Positions 46,439 through 57,280 of a DNA stretch of 64,000 bases are shown here, piece after piece; position 1 is the stretch's first letter; each line of letters opens with the position of its first letter. The stretch is from contig PYIU01000003.1 of assembly GCA_003415625.1 (NCBI GenBank), forward strand, positions 4,092,001-4,156,000, in the 5' to 3' direction. Source of the DNA: Aquanectria penicillioides. Lineage: Eukaryota > Ascomycota > Sordariomycetes > Hypocreales > Nectriaceae. Made by a program: the position numbers and the translations under genes. The notes below the pieces were generated by a model. It searched no databases. It was not told the DNA's origin and saw only the letters and a list, made by a program, of their open reading frames with translations.

Positions 46439-48640
46439 TCAACTTGCACGAGCAGCCACCTCAGGTCCTGTGCTTTGGGACCATCCGCGGCTGTGGCAAC
46501 TGTCTAACCGGATTCCTTTCTCCTCTTCATCTTGTTTCTTGGTCCCCCTCACCAAACTGAGCAGATAGCTGCCCTTGATGATTATGTCGGTCGGGCGTCC
46601 ATCTTCCCCGATGGGACCTTGGTCGAACTTGATGTTTCCAAGGCACAAACTAAAAATGAATGCCTAGCGAAAGTCAGTACACTGAAGAACTGATGGAAAG
46701 CGCTCAAACATACCAATCCCACGAGAGGGGTGACGGCGACAAATGCCCAGACAACACCCATCTACAATCTTGTTAGCTACCCATCATCCGGGAAAGCGTT
46801 CTAATTTTCTCACCTTGGCATCATCGATAGCCTTGTCCCGGGTATCGGCAGGTAGAGACTGGATTTTTGAAAAATCGCCCTCGCTTGAGTCGAGCCCAGA
46901 CGTGTTGTTGAAGACGGCTGACATGATGGTCAATCCGAGAGTTCCGCCTAATGGAATGGCCACCGCCAAAAGCCCAATGACCGAGGCACGCAGATTCCTA
47001 AAGAGACCGATTCCGTGAAGAGGGGAGGCCATGAATCGCACACCACTGCCCAATCCAACGAGTGCCATCATGGCATAGATAGTCGCAAGACGGTCCGCAT
47101 AGATGGCCCAGCCCAACAGACCAAGGCCAATGGTCTCAGTAAGCGTTCCAATGAAAATCGAAGGCCATGTCATGCGAGGCCAGCGGTTACAGAGGAAAGA
47201 GCAGAGGTAAACACCCGTTCCAAGTCCAGGCAGGAAAAACAATAGCTGGGTGCCAGCTTTATCAGAGTTATAGCCCTAGTTCAGATTAGAATCAAACCGA
47301 GCGAAGGGATGGGGAAATACACACCTTGACAGCAATAAAGTAGATGTTGCAGAAGTAGAGCACCTATTCAAATTAGTATCAGTCCGGCAAGCAGAGACTG
47401 TGGTGAAACATACAGCATACATTCCTATGCCCGTGGCACACTCGCAGTAGAAAAGCAAACCAATCTCCTTGTCTGAGATGAGGACCCATGGGATCATAGC
47501 CTTTACTGAGGGCATCTTCTGGCCCAGCAAATTTCCATACCCGAGAAAATACTCCCAAGTAGCGAAAGAGATAACAAAAAGGCAGCCTAGGACCAGGGAT
47601 GTGATGACGGCAGCCGAGGACCAAGGGTACGTCGCACCACCCCAAGTCAGTGCTAGGATGATAAGACCAAAGCCCAAAATAAAGAGGAACTGGCCACCAA
47701 AGTCAACAGTCTTTACTCTGGCAGCGAATTTTGTCCTACGTCCAGTCTCCAGTGTTTCATCAAGCTCAGGGATAGGCTGAGGGCCAAGTAGCTCCTTTCG
47801 AAGGAAGAACCAAATGATGATGAATGCCAACACAGCAACGGGAATGTTGATAGCGAAGCACCATCTCCAATCGGCACTGGTGAGATATCCTAGCGGTTTC
47901 TATTAGATGATTCTTATTAGACTCCAACAAAAAGGTTCCTACCTCCGATGACGGGACCAAGTCCATATGAGACGCCAGCGACAAGCGAGAAGATGGCCCA
48001 GTTCTTAGCATTATCTTGCAAAGACACCTTGTCAGCCAAGATGGTGCGAATGACAACGTTGAGACCAGCGGCAGAAAGTCCCTGGAAACCACGTCCAAGA
48101 AGAAGTACTGGGAAGGCGTTGGTTGGAGCGCCAGTGCACAGAGCGCTTCCAATTATCATGATGCAAATGGCAACACTGAGGGCGGCGTTTCTACCAAAGA
48201 CATCGGCCATCTGAGCCCAGAATGGGATGAAGGCCGCCGACGTGAGGTTGAAGGCGGACACGATCCAGTTCAACTCGGAAACCTTTCCAAAGTCGCCAGC
48301 AATCCATGGGAGAGCACTGGCAATGCTATACAAAGAATTTGGTTAGCGAGGGACAATGCCAGGATTCTGAGCTGGGGTCATGGTACATTGTCGCGTCAAG
48401 AGACTGGAGGGCAAATGGCCAAGCCAAGCAGAGGATAATTCTCCACCGGTAGCTCAGCTGAGCTTTCCTTTCCGCCTTGCAGTCAGGGCATGGCAAGTCT
48501 GATGGTAGCTCTCGATGAGCACATGTGACTTGCTTTGCTGGCTTGGAGGTCTGGTGATTGTGTGTCTCTTGCGGTGATTTGCTTGCAGCTTTCTTGTTGT
48601 TCCACCATTTCCGTATTTGTTTGTATGCGATGATACACAT
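46439..48640 (-). CDS. MFS drug/metabolite efflux transporter (DHA type)
   Basis: Seven exons: 48640-48387, 48325-47943, 47889-47414, 47363-47325, 47275-46814, 46761-46714 and 46663-46439. Six small introns (49-61 bp) have consistent phases, giving 628 aa. The start is the ATG at 48640. The cytosolic N-terminus has a CPDC pair. The first membrane segment leads into LQSLDATIIASALPWIAGDFG, the DHA-type opening. LNWIVSAFNLTSAAFIPFWAQMADVFGR (motif A), GRGFQGLSAAG and VSYGLGPVIGGYL (motif C) follow. About 12-14 spans are likely. It probably exports toxic or secondary compounds by proton antiport; the substrate is unknown. No biosynthetic gene is adjacent. Confidence 0.9.
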
Positions 48641-51600
48641 CGTCAATAACTGGGTCGGGTATCAAGAATGGTACTCAAATGATAGGAAAGTAATCAAAAT
48701 ACAAATTAGTGTTTCGAAAATTAGAATTTGGGCCCAAAATGTATGTTGACGAGTGTAAGAAAACTTGTGCTATGAGAGAGAATATTTATTCCAAGGGGAG
48801 TTGCAAGAGTTTATATCTTGAAGATGGGAGTTACAACAAATACGACCAATGCGCAAATATGCAAACCCTTGCAACAGCCTTGCAAGCTCTAAATATTTTG
48901 ACCTCTTCAGCCATCAATCTCTGGTGATGAAACTATGCTAACTGGGCTGTGGTGCACAGCTCGAATGGGGTTTCCCATTGCAGAGCAAGACATCGAAAGA
49001 ATGCCCAATCATGGACAACGATCGCTTTCGCTCTAGCCGTGGCCAAGGGCAATCGACCAGTTATCAATGCATCTATGACAAAAGACTGGGCTGTGTCGTG
49101 GTAGAATATCAGATTAGGTGGAGCTCGAATGAAATGCCCAAAAGGGTATAGCGGCACCTAATCACAACGAATCCTCGAATGGATTTCCAAAAATAGACTA
49201 GCTCCATCGTGTTTGCTGAGATTCTACAGTTACTGAACCCTCGAAGTGCTGCTATACCCTGGAAATGAATCAACACGCAATTTTCAAAATGGAGATCTGT
49301 GGCTATGCATTTTGGCTGCTTTCTAATTGTTTTATCAAGGTTGTTTTTGTGGTCATCTCACTACCTCCTCACCTGATGAGCTAGGGCTAGAGGTTGAGTG
49401 CTAGACAACTATGACACCTGTTGCCGATACATGTGATGGTTCGCACAGGAGCAAAAGAGGGCGCCATGGTTTTTCAATACAGCACTCGCGTAGAGACTCT
49501 TCAATGAGGCCTCCGGGTGACCTAGTTGCTTGCGTACTTCGATCAGTCATGAGATACCAAACATCCGATTTGGGGGTTCGCTAAGCGTGATGATGAAGAT
49601 GATCAGAAAGAAGAGACGAAAGCGTGGTTGAGGTGGCATCCAGAATATGTATAAGACTTCACACCTCAGCCTTACCGGCGGAACCACCGGAACGTCTGCA
49701 CACATGTGTGATGGAGGATCAACGGTGCCGGGCCGGAATTGGCTCCGGGGTCGGGGAGGGAAGGAAGCAACCGAAGACCCGTCCGGTACCGGACGTCCGG
49801 ACCTCTGGCAATCAAGATCGAAAATCTCGGGTGCAGCGGCAGGCTGAGTGGTTGATGAGCGTCCACGTTCACAACTACGATTCCTGGAGGAATATTGTCA
49901 TGATAGATGTCCCACTTGCGATTCCGGAGTTGTCCATGGTCAAGTGTTGCTTGGTTGGGGGTTGGGGGGTCCCTTGAAGGCTTACACTGGATGACAGGAG
50001 GATCACAATCTTGGTATGTGGGAAGATAGGCACCACCACGGATAACAAACATAAACTAACCATAGCCGATAAAGGAAGGAGAAAGGAAGGAGTGAGGAAG
50101 ACACTCGGCAATGATGGGGAACAAAAGGTGAAAGAAAATTCTGACAGAGGTACTCGGTAAAGGTGGCAAGGCAAGGCAAGGCTAGGCAAGGTTGCCAGCC
50201 AGTGGCCTGAGAAGCGCAGATACCAAGTCGACAGGGTTACCCCGCGGGATCCCACGGAATTTCCATGTTTCCCCCCAATTACCATGTGAAATACCCCTCC
50301 AAGGCCTCCAAAAAATGCAACATGGCTCATACACGAGAAGAAAAGAAGGGCCTGGGCACTATGCAGTTCATCCCGCATAGAAAAAACAGGCTCAATCCGC
50401 CAGTCAGCGTGTCCCTTCCAGCCATTGACGCAGCCCAAGCATTCCCCACTACGGGAGCCAACCACGGTCCCGGGCGGACAATGACGAAATAGGTTTCGTG
50501 GGAGGCTGGTGTGTCACACTTTGACGTTCAAGGGTGCAGGCCAAGCAGGGCAGGGTGGCCCCGAGGGAACGAACGGGCAAGGCCTTGCTTGCATTGCCAT
50601 GCCTCCTCGCCTGGCGTCCTTTGGGCCGAACCGAGACGGCGCTTTGGACCGTGCCACCCGCTCCCACGTTTCCCATCCATGCCTTTACAGTACGGCCGGA
50701 CCCTTTCAGTTGCTTTTATTAGGCCCTATGTTTTTTTTTTTGTTTTTTTCTTCTTCCTTTGACCCCTCCGTTGGTCCTCGGGAATGCCATCAGAGCTGCC
50801 TTAAACCCCATTCCACGCCCCTTTACCACACTCCCTTGTCTCGAAGAACCGTCCGCTTCGGAGGGCCCCGGACCCCGGGATTGTGAGGACGGTCAAGCAA
50901 GAAGAAGCACAAGCTTTGCTTTTCCTCCTCCTTTTCTTGTTCCCGAGCAGAACGGAACTCCACAATACAGAGAGCCGCAGTTGTCTACCATTGCGCTATC
51001 GGCGAGGCCGAGCTGGGAGCCAGTGTGTGCGTGTGAATATCGGTGCAGGAACGACACATCCATGGTCCATCGTCTAGTGTTAGCCTCGGGGGAAATGCTG
51101 GGCAGCGCTGGGCACTCATGCGGTTTCGGATGGTCAGCATTGCCCAGATTCAATGGACATTCTGTGATTTGGTCAGCATCAGCGACATGTTCCAGCTCCA
51201 GACCCTCCAGACCCATCACAGCGTGGGCGCGGGCTGTGACGTGGGACCCGTGATGCTCGATGCGTTTGCGCTTCTCCAAATCGGCCGTGTGGCTTCTCGC
51301 CAGCAGTCTTTGAGCCACCCAGGTAACGGACAAAGAGGTCAGCCAGGTGCCCAGCCATCCACGAGCACATTGGACACACGTACACTCGCACTCACTGGCA
51401 CTCACACGCACGCACGCACATGTCACTATCTTTCAGCCTGAACGCGGTGGATGTGGTTGTGGCCCTGGCACATGAGAGACATGACTGGCACCGGACGAAC
51501 TGGCCGCGGCACTCTGACCGTGCAGGTCAGATACTGTCTCGTGCTGTCCAATGAACCTAGGCTTGCAAGCTTGGCCTTGCCCGTTGGAGTCATATTCGTT

Positions 51601-51891
51601 GCGGTGGTTGTGGTTTGTAGTTTGACGTAAAACCCCAATTCGGACACCCATGTCCACCTGATTTTCCCCTCATCGCAGAGACATGGCTGGCTATCGCATC
51701 GTGGGGTTGCTGTGAGAAAGACTTCCCCTCCATCCGTCTCCGTCACCGAAAGCTGCATCTGCGCCTTGCATTCACCTCGTCCAACGTTTCCTGGGATCGC
51801 ACGCCCAAGTGGAGCATCTCCAGCTTTGCACCCCCGGTCCAGGCCTAGCCCCAAAAGCCGCCGCCTAGTCCTGTTCCTTGATCGCCGCCGC

Positions 51892-51960
51892 GGCTCTGGC
51901 TCTGGCTCTGGCTCTGGCTCCGACTCTGGCTCTGGTTCTGGGTCTCGCTCTCGCTCTCTG
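51892..51960. repeat. GGCTCT-type hexanucleotide array
   Basis: Perfect GGCTCT units followed by degenerate copies (GACTCT, GGTTCT, CGCTCT). Confidence 0.9.
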
Positions 51961-52209
51961 GCTTCCACTTCTGGCACCGTTTTCCACATCCCGTCGTCCG
52001 AGATCCAGCTTTGGCCGGGCCCTGTATCCTGAGTGCTTCCAAGCTCCCTAGGGCCTCTCATTCGGAAGTCAACCGTGGCGGCGAAGCCCCCCACAACCGA
52101 ACCGGTACAGACACGCACACGCTGCTGATGCTGCTGCCACAGCCACTACTACCGCTCCAGTCCTTGTTCCTGTCCCCGACGCCAGGAACTTGAAGTTGTG
52201 GATTTGCAT

Positions 52210-52230
52210 GTGAGTGAGTGAGTGAGTGAG
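52210..52230. repeat. GTGA tetranucleotide microsatellite
   Basis: About five tandem GTGA units. Confidence 0.9.
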
Positions 52231-52410
52231 CCAGCGTGCGAGGCAGCAAAGCCAGCCAGCCCTTGGTCCTCGGAGGTACATTGCAGATTTCCAATTCAGA
52301 TCCAGATACGGATACAGACAGATACAAGTTTGTTTGCACTTCAAGTGAGTCTCTTTACCGGAGCTTCGCTCCGTGCGTTGTCGCCTTCACGCCCTCCCTT
52401 GCCCGCCACC

Positions 52411-52442
52411 TCCACATCCACATCCACATCCACATCCACATC
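52411..52442. repeat. CACATC hexanucleotide array
   Basis: Five tandem copies of a CACATC-type unit in the pyrimidine-rich leader region. Confidence 0.9.
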
Positions 52443-52572
52443 CTCATCCTCTCACAGTCCTTCTTCCTTGTCGACGCTTTGTCCACAGTTCCGGTCCTCT
52501 CGGCATATCCATCGACTCGGGGAATTCTCGCTGTCCACGGTTCGGTTGATGCGCTCTCTAGTTCCGTTCCTG

Positions 52573-52952
52573 GTAAGTCCTTGTACCTGGTTCTGTTTCC
52601 CAAGAGAACTCCCTGCGCCAAACTTCGGCAGTGCGCCAAGTGCCACCCCCCATCCACACCCATCTGGCTGTCGGGCCTGCGGAGGAGTTTCACTGCCTGC
52701 CCTTCTGCCTGCCTACTTTGATTCCCACCCTCCAAAGCTTCTCCCCTGGTGTTCGGCTACCCCCCCGGCCGGTGCGGAGGGCGTGCGGAGGGTGTGCGGA
52801 AGGGTCCACTTGACTCTTGTCTAAGTCAGCGTGGTCACAATCCTGTTGCTTGTTGCTTTATATCATCGCCGTATCCCCTCTCACCCCGTCTCCTTCTCCT
52901 CCTAGTCACTCCAACATCTGTTCCATAACCCATTTCTCCTCCTTGTTTTCAG
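52573..52952 (+). other. Possible leader intron of the carnitine acetyltransferase gene
   Basis: A consensus donor (CTG then GTAAGT at 52573) pairs with a strong acceptor (CCTTGTTTTCAG ending 52952). Removing these 380 bp would shorten the 5' leader. This is splice-site pattern only, with no transcript evidence. Confidence 0.35.
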
Positions 52953-52969
52953 AGAATGCATTCAGTGTA

Positions 52970-53068
52970 ATGCCAGACTATTTCCTGCAAGAAGATTGTC
53001 ACTACTTTTACCGCACCGCTCTCCGCGGCCTCAACGTCAGCACTTGCGTCTCGCCCCTCTACGCATAA
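52970..53068 (+). promoter_or_regulatory. Upstream ORF of 32 codons before the carnitine acetyltransferase
   Basis: ATG at 52970 and TAA at 53066-53068, ending 41 bp before the main start. It begins just after the acceptor-like site at 52952, so it would remain in a spliced leader. A second tiny ORF (four codons, ATG 52955) precedes it. Such uORFs can reduce translation of the main frame; conservation is unknown. Confidence 0.4.
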
Positions 53069-53109
53069 CGCCCATCGCTCAAAATCCTCGGTCCCATTAA
53101 GCTGACAAC

Positions 53110-55848
53110 ATGACTCAAGTTCGCACCTTTGCTCTCCCTCAGCCTCTAGGCGAGAGACTCGCTGAGCCAATTCCCACTTCCTCTCCCATCACCTCTGCAA
53201 CCCCTCGCTCCATCCCAGACATTCCAGAACTCCCCCAGCAGGCCAAGAGAAAAGATTCCACGGCTAAACTCAACGGCGATTACACAAGAGTTCCCATGGC
53301 CAACTACAACGACTCCAAGAAGGAGGGTGGCATCACCTTCTCTGGCCAGGACAAGCTACCCAAACTTCCCATTCCCGATCTTGCCCAAACCTGCCGTCGA
53401 TACATCGATTCTCTCCGGCCCCTTCAGACACCTCGAGAGCGCGCAGAGACCCAGTTCGCCGTGGATGAGTTCCTCAAGTCCGATGGTCCTGAACTCCAGG
53501 AGAAGTTGAAGCAGTACGCTCAGGGAAAGACCAGTTACATTGAGCAGTTCTGTAAGTCATCCTCAATTTCACCCTCCTCATCCCGTTACCTAGTTCTAAT
53601 TTTTTTTTTTCCTTCTTCTAGGGTATGACTCGTACCTCAACTTTGACAACCCCGTGGTTCTCAACTTGAACCCGTTCTTCCTTCTCGAAGATGATCCCAC
53701 TCCCGCTCGAAACAACCAGGTGACCCGAGCCGCCTCCCTAGTGGTCTCCTCGCTCGAGTTCGTCCGAGCTGTTCGCAAAGAGGAGCTTCCCCCAGACAAG
53801 GTCAAGGGAACCCCCTTTGCATGTACCAGTACTCTCGGCTGTTCGGAACTGCCCGAGTACCAACCGATGCCGGTTGCCAGATTGAGCAAGACCCCGAGTC
53901 CAAGCACGTCGTCGTCATGTGCCATGGACAGTTCTACTGGTTCGATGTCTTGGATGACAACTCCGATCTCATCATGACAGAGAAGGACATTTCCATCAAT
54001 CTCCAGACCATCATCGACGATGCTACGCAGATTCCTATCCAGGAGGCCGCCAAGGGGGCGCTGGGTGTTCTGAGCACGGAGAACCGTAAGGTCTGGTCAG
54101 GCCTAAGAGACGTCCTGACCCGCGAGCCCGACTCAAACAATGCCGACTCTCTGAGCATTGTTGACTCTGCTCTTTTCATCCTCTGCCTCGACTACGCCGA
54201 GCCCGCAGATGCTGCCGCGCTATGCCAAAACATGCTTTGCGGAACTAGCGAGGTGGAGAAGGGTGTCCAGATTGGTACCTGCACCAACCGCTGGTATGAC
54301 AAGCTTCAAATCATCGTTTGCAAGAACGGCAGTGCCGGTATCAACTTTGAGCACACCGGCGTGGATGGCCACACCGTTCTCCGATTCGCTAGTGACGTCT
54401 ACACGGACACCATTCTTCGATTCGCCCGCACCATCAACGGCCAAGCCCCTACTCTCTGGGCCTCTGCAAGCCCTGACCCTTCCAAGCGTGACCCCGAGAG
54501 CTTTGGCGATGTCAACACCACTCCCCGAAAGCTGGAGTGGGACATGGTTCCCGAGCTTAGCATCGCTGTCCGCTTTGCCGAGACCAGACTTGCCGATCTG
54601 ATTGGGCAGAATGAGTTTCAATGCCTGGACTTTGCTCACTACGGCAAGAACTTCATCACCTCGATGGGATTCTCGCCCGATGCCTTTATCCAGATGGCCT
54701 TCCAGGCCGCCTACTATGGGCTTTACGGTCGTGTCGAGTGCACTTATGAGCCTGCCATGACCAAGATGTTCTTGCACGGCCGAACAGAGGCAATCCGATC
54801 TGCCACGGATGAGTCTGTCGACTTTGTGCAGACCTTCTGGGCCGATCACCCTGCTGAGGCCAAGATCGAGGCTCTCAAGCGGGCCTGCCAGAAGCACTCC
54901 GCCAGCACCCGGCAATGCTCCAAGGCTGAGGGCTGTGACCGTCACCTCTATGCTCTCTTCAGCGTCTGGCAGAGGAGCCTGGACGACGAGCTCGACAGCG
55001 GCCTCAGCAGCACCGGCTACTCCAGCCCCATGGACGGCTACTCGGAGCAGGGCATCAACTCTCCCATCGGTAGCACTACCAATGGCTCTCTGGACGGCGT
55101 CGAGTTGAAGCCTTCGCGCGACCGAGGCTACAGCACCAACTCGCGATCTCGCGACCAGAACCCTCTTCCGCTCATCTTCGCGGACTCTGGTTGGGACAAG
55201 CTCAACAACACCATCCTCTCCACATCCAACTGCGGAAACCCGGCCCTCAGACAGTTCGGCTTCGGTCCCACATCGGGAGACGGCTTCGGCATTGGATACA
55301 TCATCAAGGACGACGGCATCTCCATCTGCGTGTCAAGCAAGCACCGACAGACGGCCCGCTTCGTTGACACTCTCGAGAGCTACCTCCTAGAGATCCGCCG
55401 CATCCTCCGCATCACAAACCGCAAGTTGTCCACCATGAAGTCCAGCCGTGCCCGCGAGGCCGAGAACGCCATGCACCACGTCAAGCCAGCCAGCCGACTC
55501 AAGTCCCGAGGGCGCCCCATCACAGCCGTCGACAGCATGCGTTCCAACACGGGCACAACCTCTCCTACCAACGAGAGCAGTGCCTTTAGCGAGGACGACG
55601 AGATTGGCGGATGTAAGTATCTCCCCTTGAGGCGTTTGGTCGCCCATTGCCCTCCATCATGACGAGAATCAGAATCAGACGCTAACAACATTGCTACAGA
55701 TGGCTTCTTCGATGCAGGCATGCTTCTCCAGGCCCTGAAGCACCGCAGTGTGCAGTTCGATACCACCGAGACGCGAGCTTCGGAACGGGCCGCTGTGCAA
55801 GCGCGCCGGCGAGACGTGGGCAAGAAGCTACGGCTGATTGACTATTAA
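53110..55848 (+). CDS. facC: Carnitine O-acetyltransferase, long cytosolic FacC/YAT2 type (frame broken once)
   Basis: Exons 53110-53551, 53622-55612 and 55700-55848. The choline/carnitine acyltransferase fold is plain: LPIPDLAQTCRRYIDSLRPL, FWYDSYLNFDNPVVLNLNPFF, MYQYSRLFGTARVPTDAGC, HVVVMCHGQFYWFDV, the active-site block INFEHTGVDGHTVLRFA (catalytic His) and ECTYEPAMTKMFLHGRTEAIR. It ends with YGFFDAGMLLQALK and LIDY. There is no C-terminal peroxisomal signal and no clear mitochondrial presequence. The length of about 860 aa exceeds the 600-odd of Cat2/AcuJ forms, so the cytosolic FacC/YAT2 type fits best. It moves acetyl groups between CoA and carnitine during growth on acetate or fatty acids. 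The frame breaks at the C5 run 53811-53815: one added C restores KGTPLCMYQYSRLFG. Confidence 0.93.
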
Positions 55849-57280
55849 GTGCATCTCAAACATGACTCCTCCCCTGGACTGTCCGTCGATCATGAAGCAG
55901 GGGGGCGGTTGAGGTTGCAGACTTGTCGGAGTTTGTCTTGTCTCGGAAATTTGTTTTTAGTCCATCTTTTCTTTTTTAGATTCACACACATGGCTAGCGA
56001 GGGTAGTTTGGGCGGGTCTTGTCTTACCGGGCGCACATCATCATGTTGTCTTGGGAGAGATGGTGGGGGAGGGGGGAATGGGAAGGGGAGTCATGCATGG
56101 TCATCATGTTTCATGGATAGCGATCAGAGCTGCTGCGTTTTTTTGTTAGCCTGGCGTATTAGTTAGTATATATAGTAGTGTAGGATGCAAATTCAAAAAG
56201 ACTTTTTTATTATTATTCAATACATGATGCATCTGGTTTAATTTGGGCTTACTTTCTTTCACTTGACTACTAAGAATCATCATCATCCATGGAGCAGTTT
56301 CTTCTCTAGTACATGAATCTATCTATCGTCCGTCATGAGCCGGGACCTATGAAGAAAGAGGACGGGCGGGAAGTAAGAAGTGAGTGAGTGCACACAGATT
56401 CGTCGATCGGTCAAAGCACACAACCAGTATATTTAGAACGAGTTGAAGTCTGATGATATAGAGTTTTTTAATGTCAATTCGGGAGTAGATCTAATCTAAT
56501 CAGACGAGTCTGTTGCAATCAAGTCGACTAGTGTGAAAGCTTACTCAAACAACGAACGGACGAATTTACTTGCTTGCGTCTTTTCATCACTGAGTGGAAG
56601 AATGTCAAGAAGACTGAGGGGGGCAAAAACAAGAAGAAGAAAAAAGACTCAAGTAATCAAGTAAGCACAAGAAGGTTAGATTTCCCCGCTGGCCAGCGGC
56701 TACCTAGGTCAAGGGTATACATGAAACAAAGAGTAAATAACAGAGATTCATCATGGGCCATCATCCTACTCATCCCTCCCTCCCTCCCGTTTCGGCCATT
56801 TCGCTTTTTTTCTCATCCTCGATGTCCTGGTTTCGTCCTGCCCACCGTCTCCCTGCTTCCTCCGCCGTAGACCCCCTCTATCTCTTCCCTCCAGGGCCAG
56901 CATGTGAACATATTAAGAGGGGTGATAAAAAATAGAAGAGATAGAGACTAAGGAAGAACGACGAGGTGAGCGAGAGATAAAGTTTCATCTTTTTTTTTCA
57001 TTGTTCTGGACGAAGAAGGTCTTCTTTTCTTTTCAAATAAAAAAAAGGCTCCAAGAAAAGAAGAGAAAAAAGGGGGGGAGAAAACCAGGACCAATATCCA
57101 CCTCCATTATTTGGCATACAGAAACGACAAGATTTCTATCCAACTCCGGGCCATGATGCAAAAAACAAGCAGAATCCAGAGGTTGCTAACCCAGCTAACG
57201 CCTCCAACACAACAACGACGACAGGAAACCGCTGCGAGCGGCTACCGCCGCGACGACCACAACAGGGATGCCAACCTCGC
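55849..57280. other. 3' region between convergent genes
   Basis: Lies between the carnitine acetyltransferase and the surface-protein gene. It holds A/T-rich patches (56180-56240) and A/G-rich runs (56620-56660, 56930-57080). No gene supported. Confidence 0.5.

Larger units (their letters stand above)
48641..53109. other. Gene-free stretch (4.5 kb), promoter side of the MFS and carnitine acetyltransferase genes
   Basis: No supported gene. It contains three simple arrays (listed separately) and, from about 52350, a C/T-rich leader for the downstream carnitine acetyltransferase. A 230-codon frame on the minus strand (51426-52118) is mostly the hexanucleotide repeat read as Glu-Pro and is not called. 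Confidence 0.5.

Noticed and set aside
45799..48640. Secondary-metabolite cluster around the DHA transporter
   Set aside because: The neighbours are a 2EXR protein and empty DNA; no synthase, P450 or pathway regulator is present.
51426..52118. 230-codon minus-strand frame with Glu-Pro repeats
   Set aside because: The repeat is the GGCTCT array read in reverse; the rest has no recognisable sequence.
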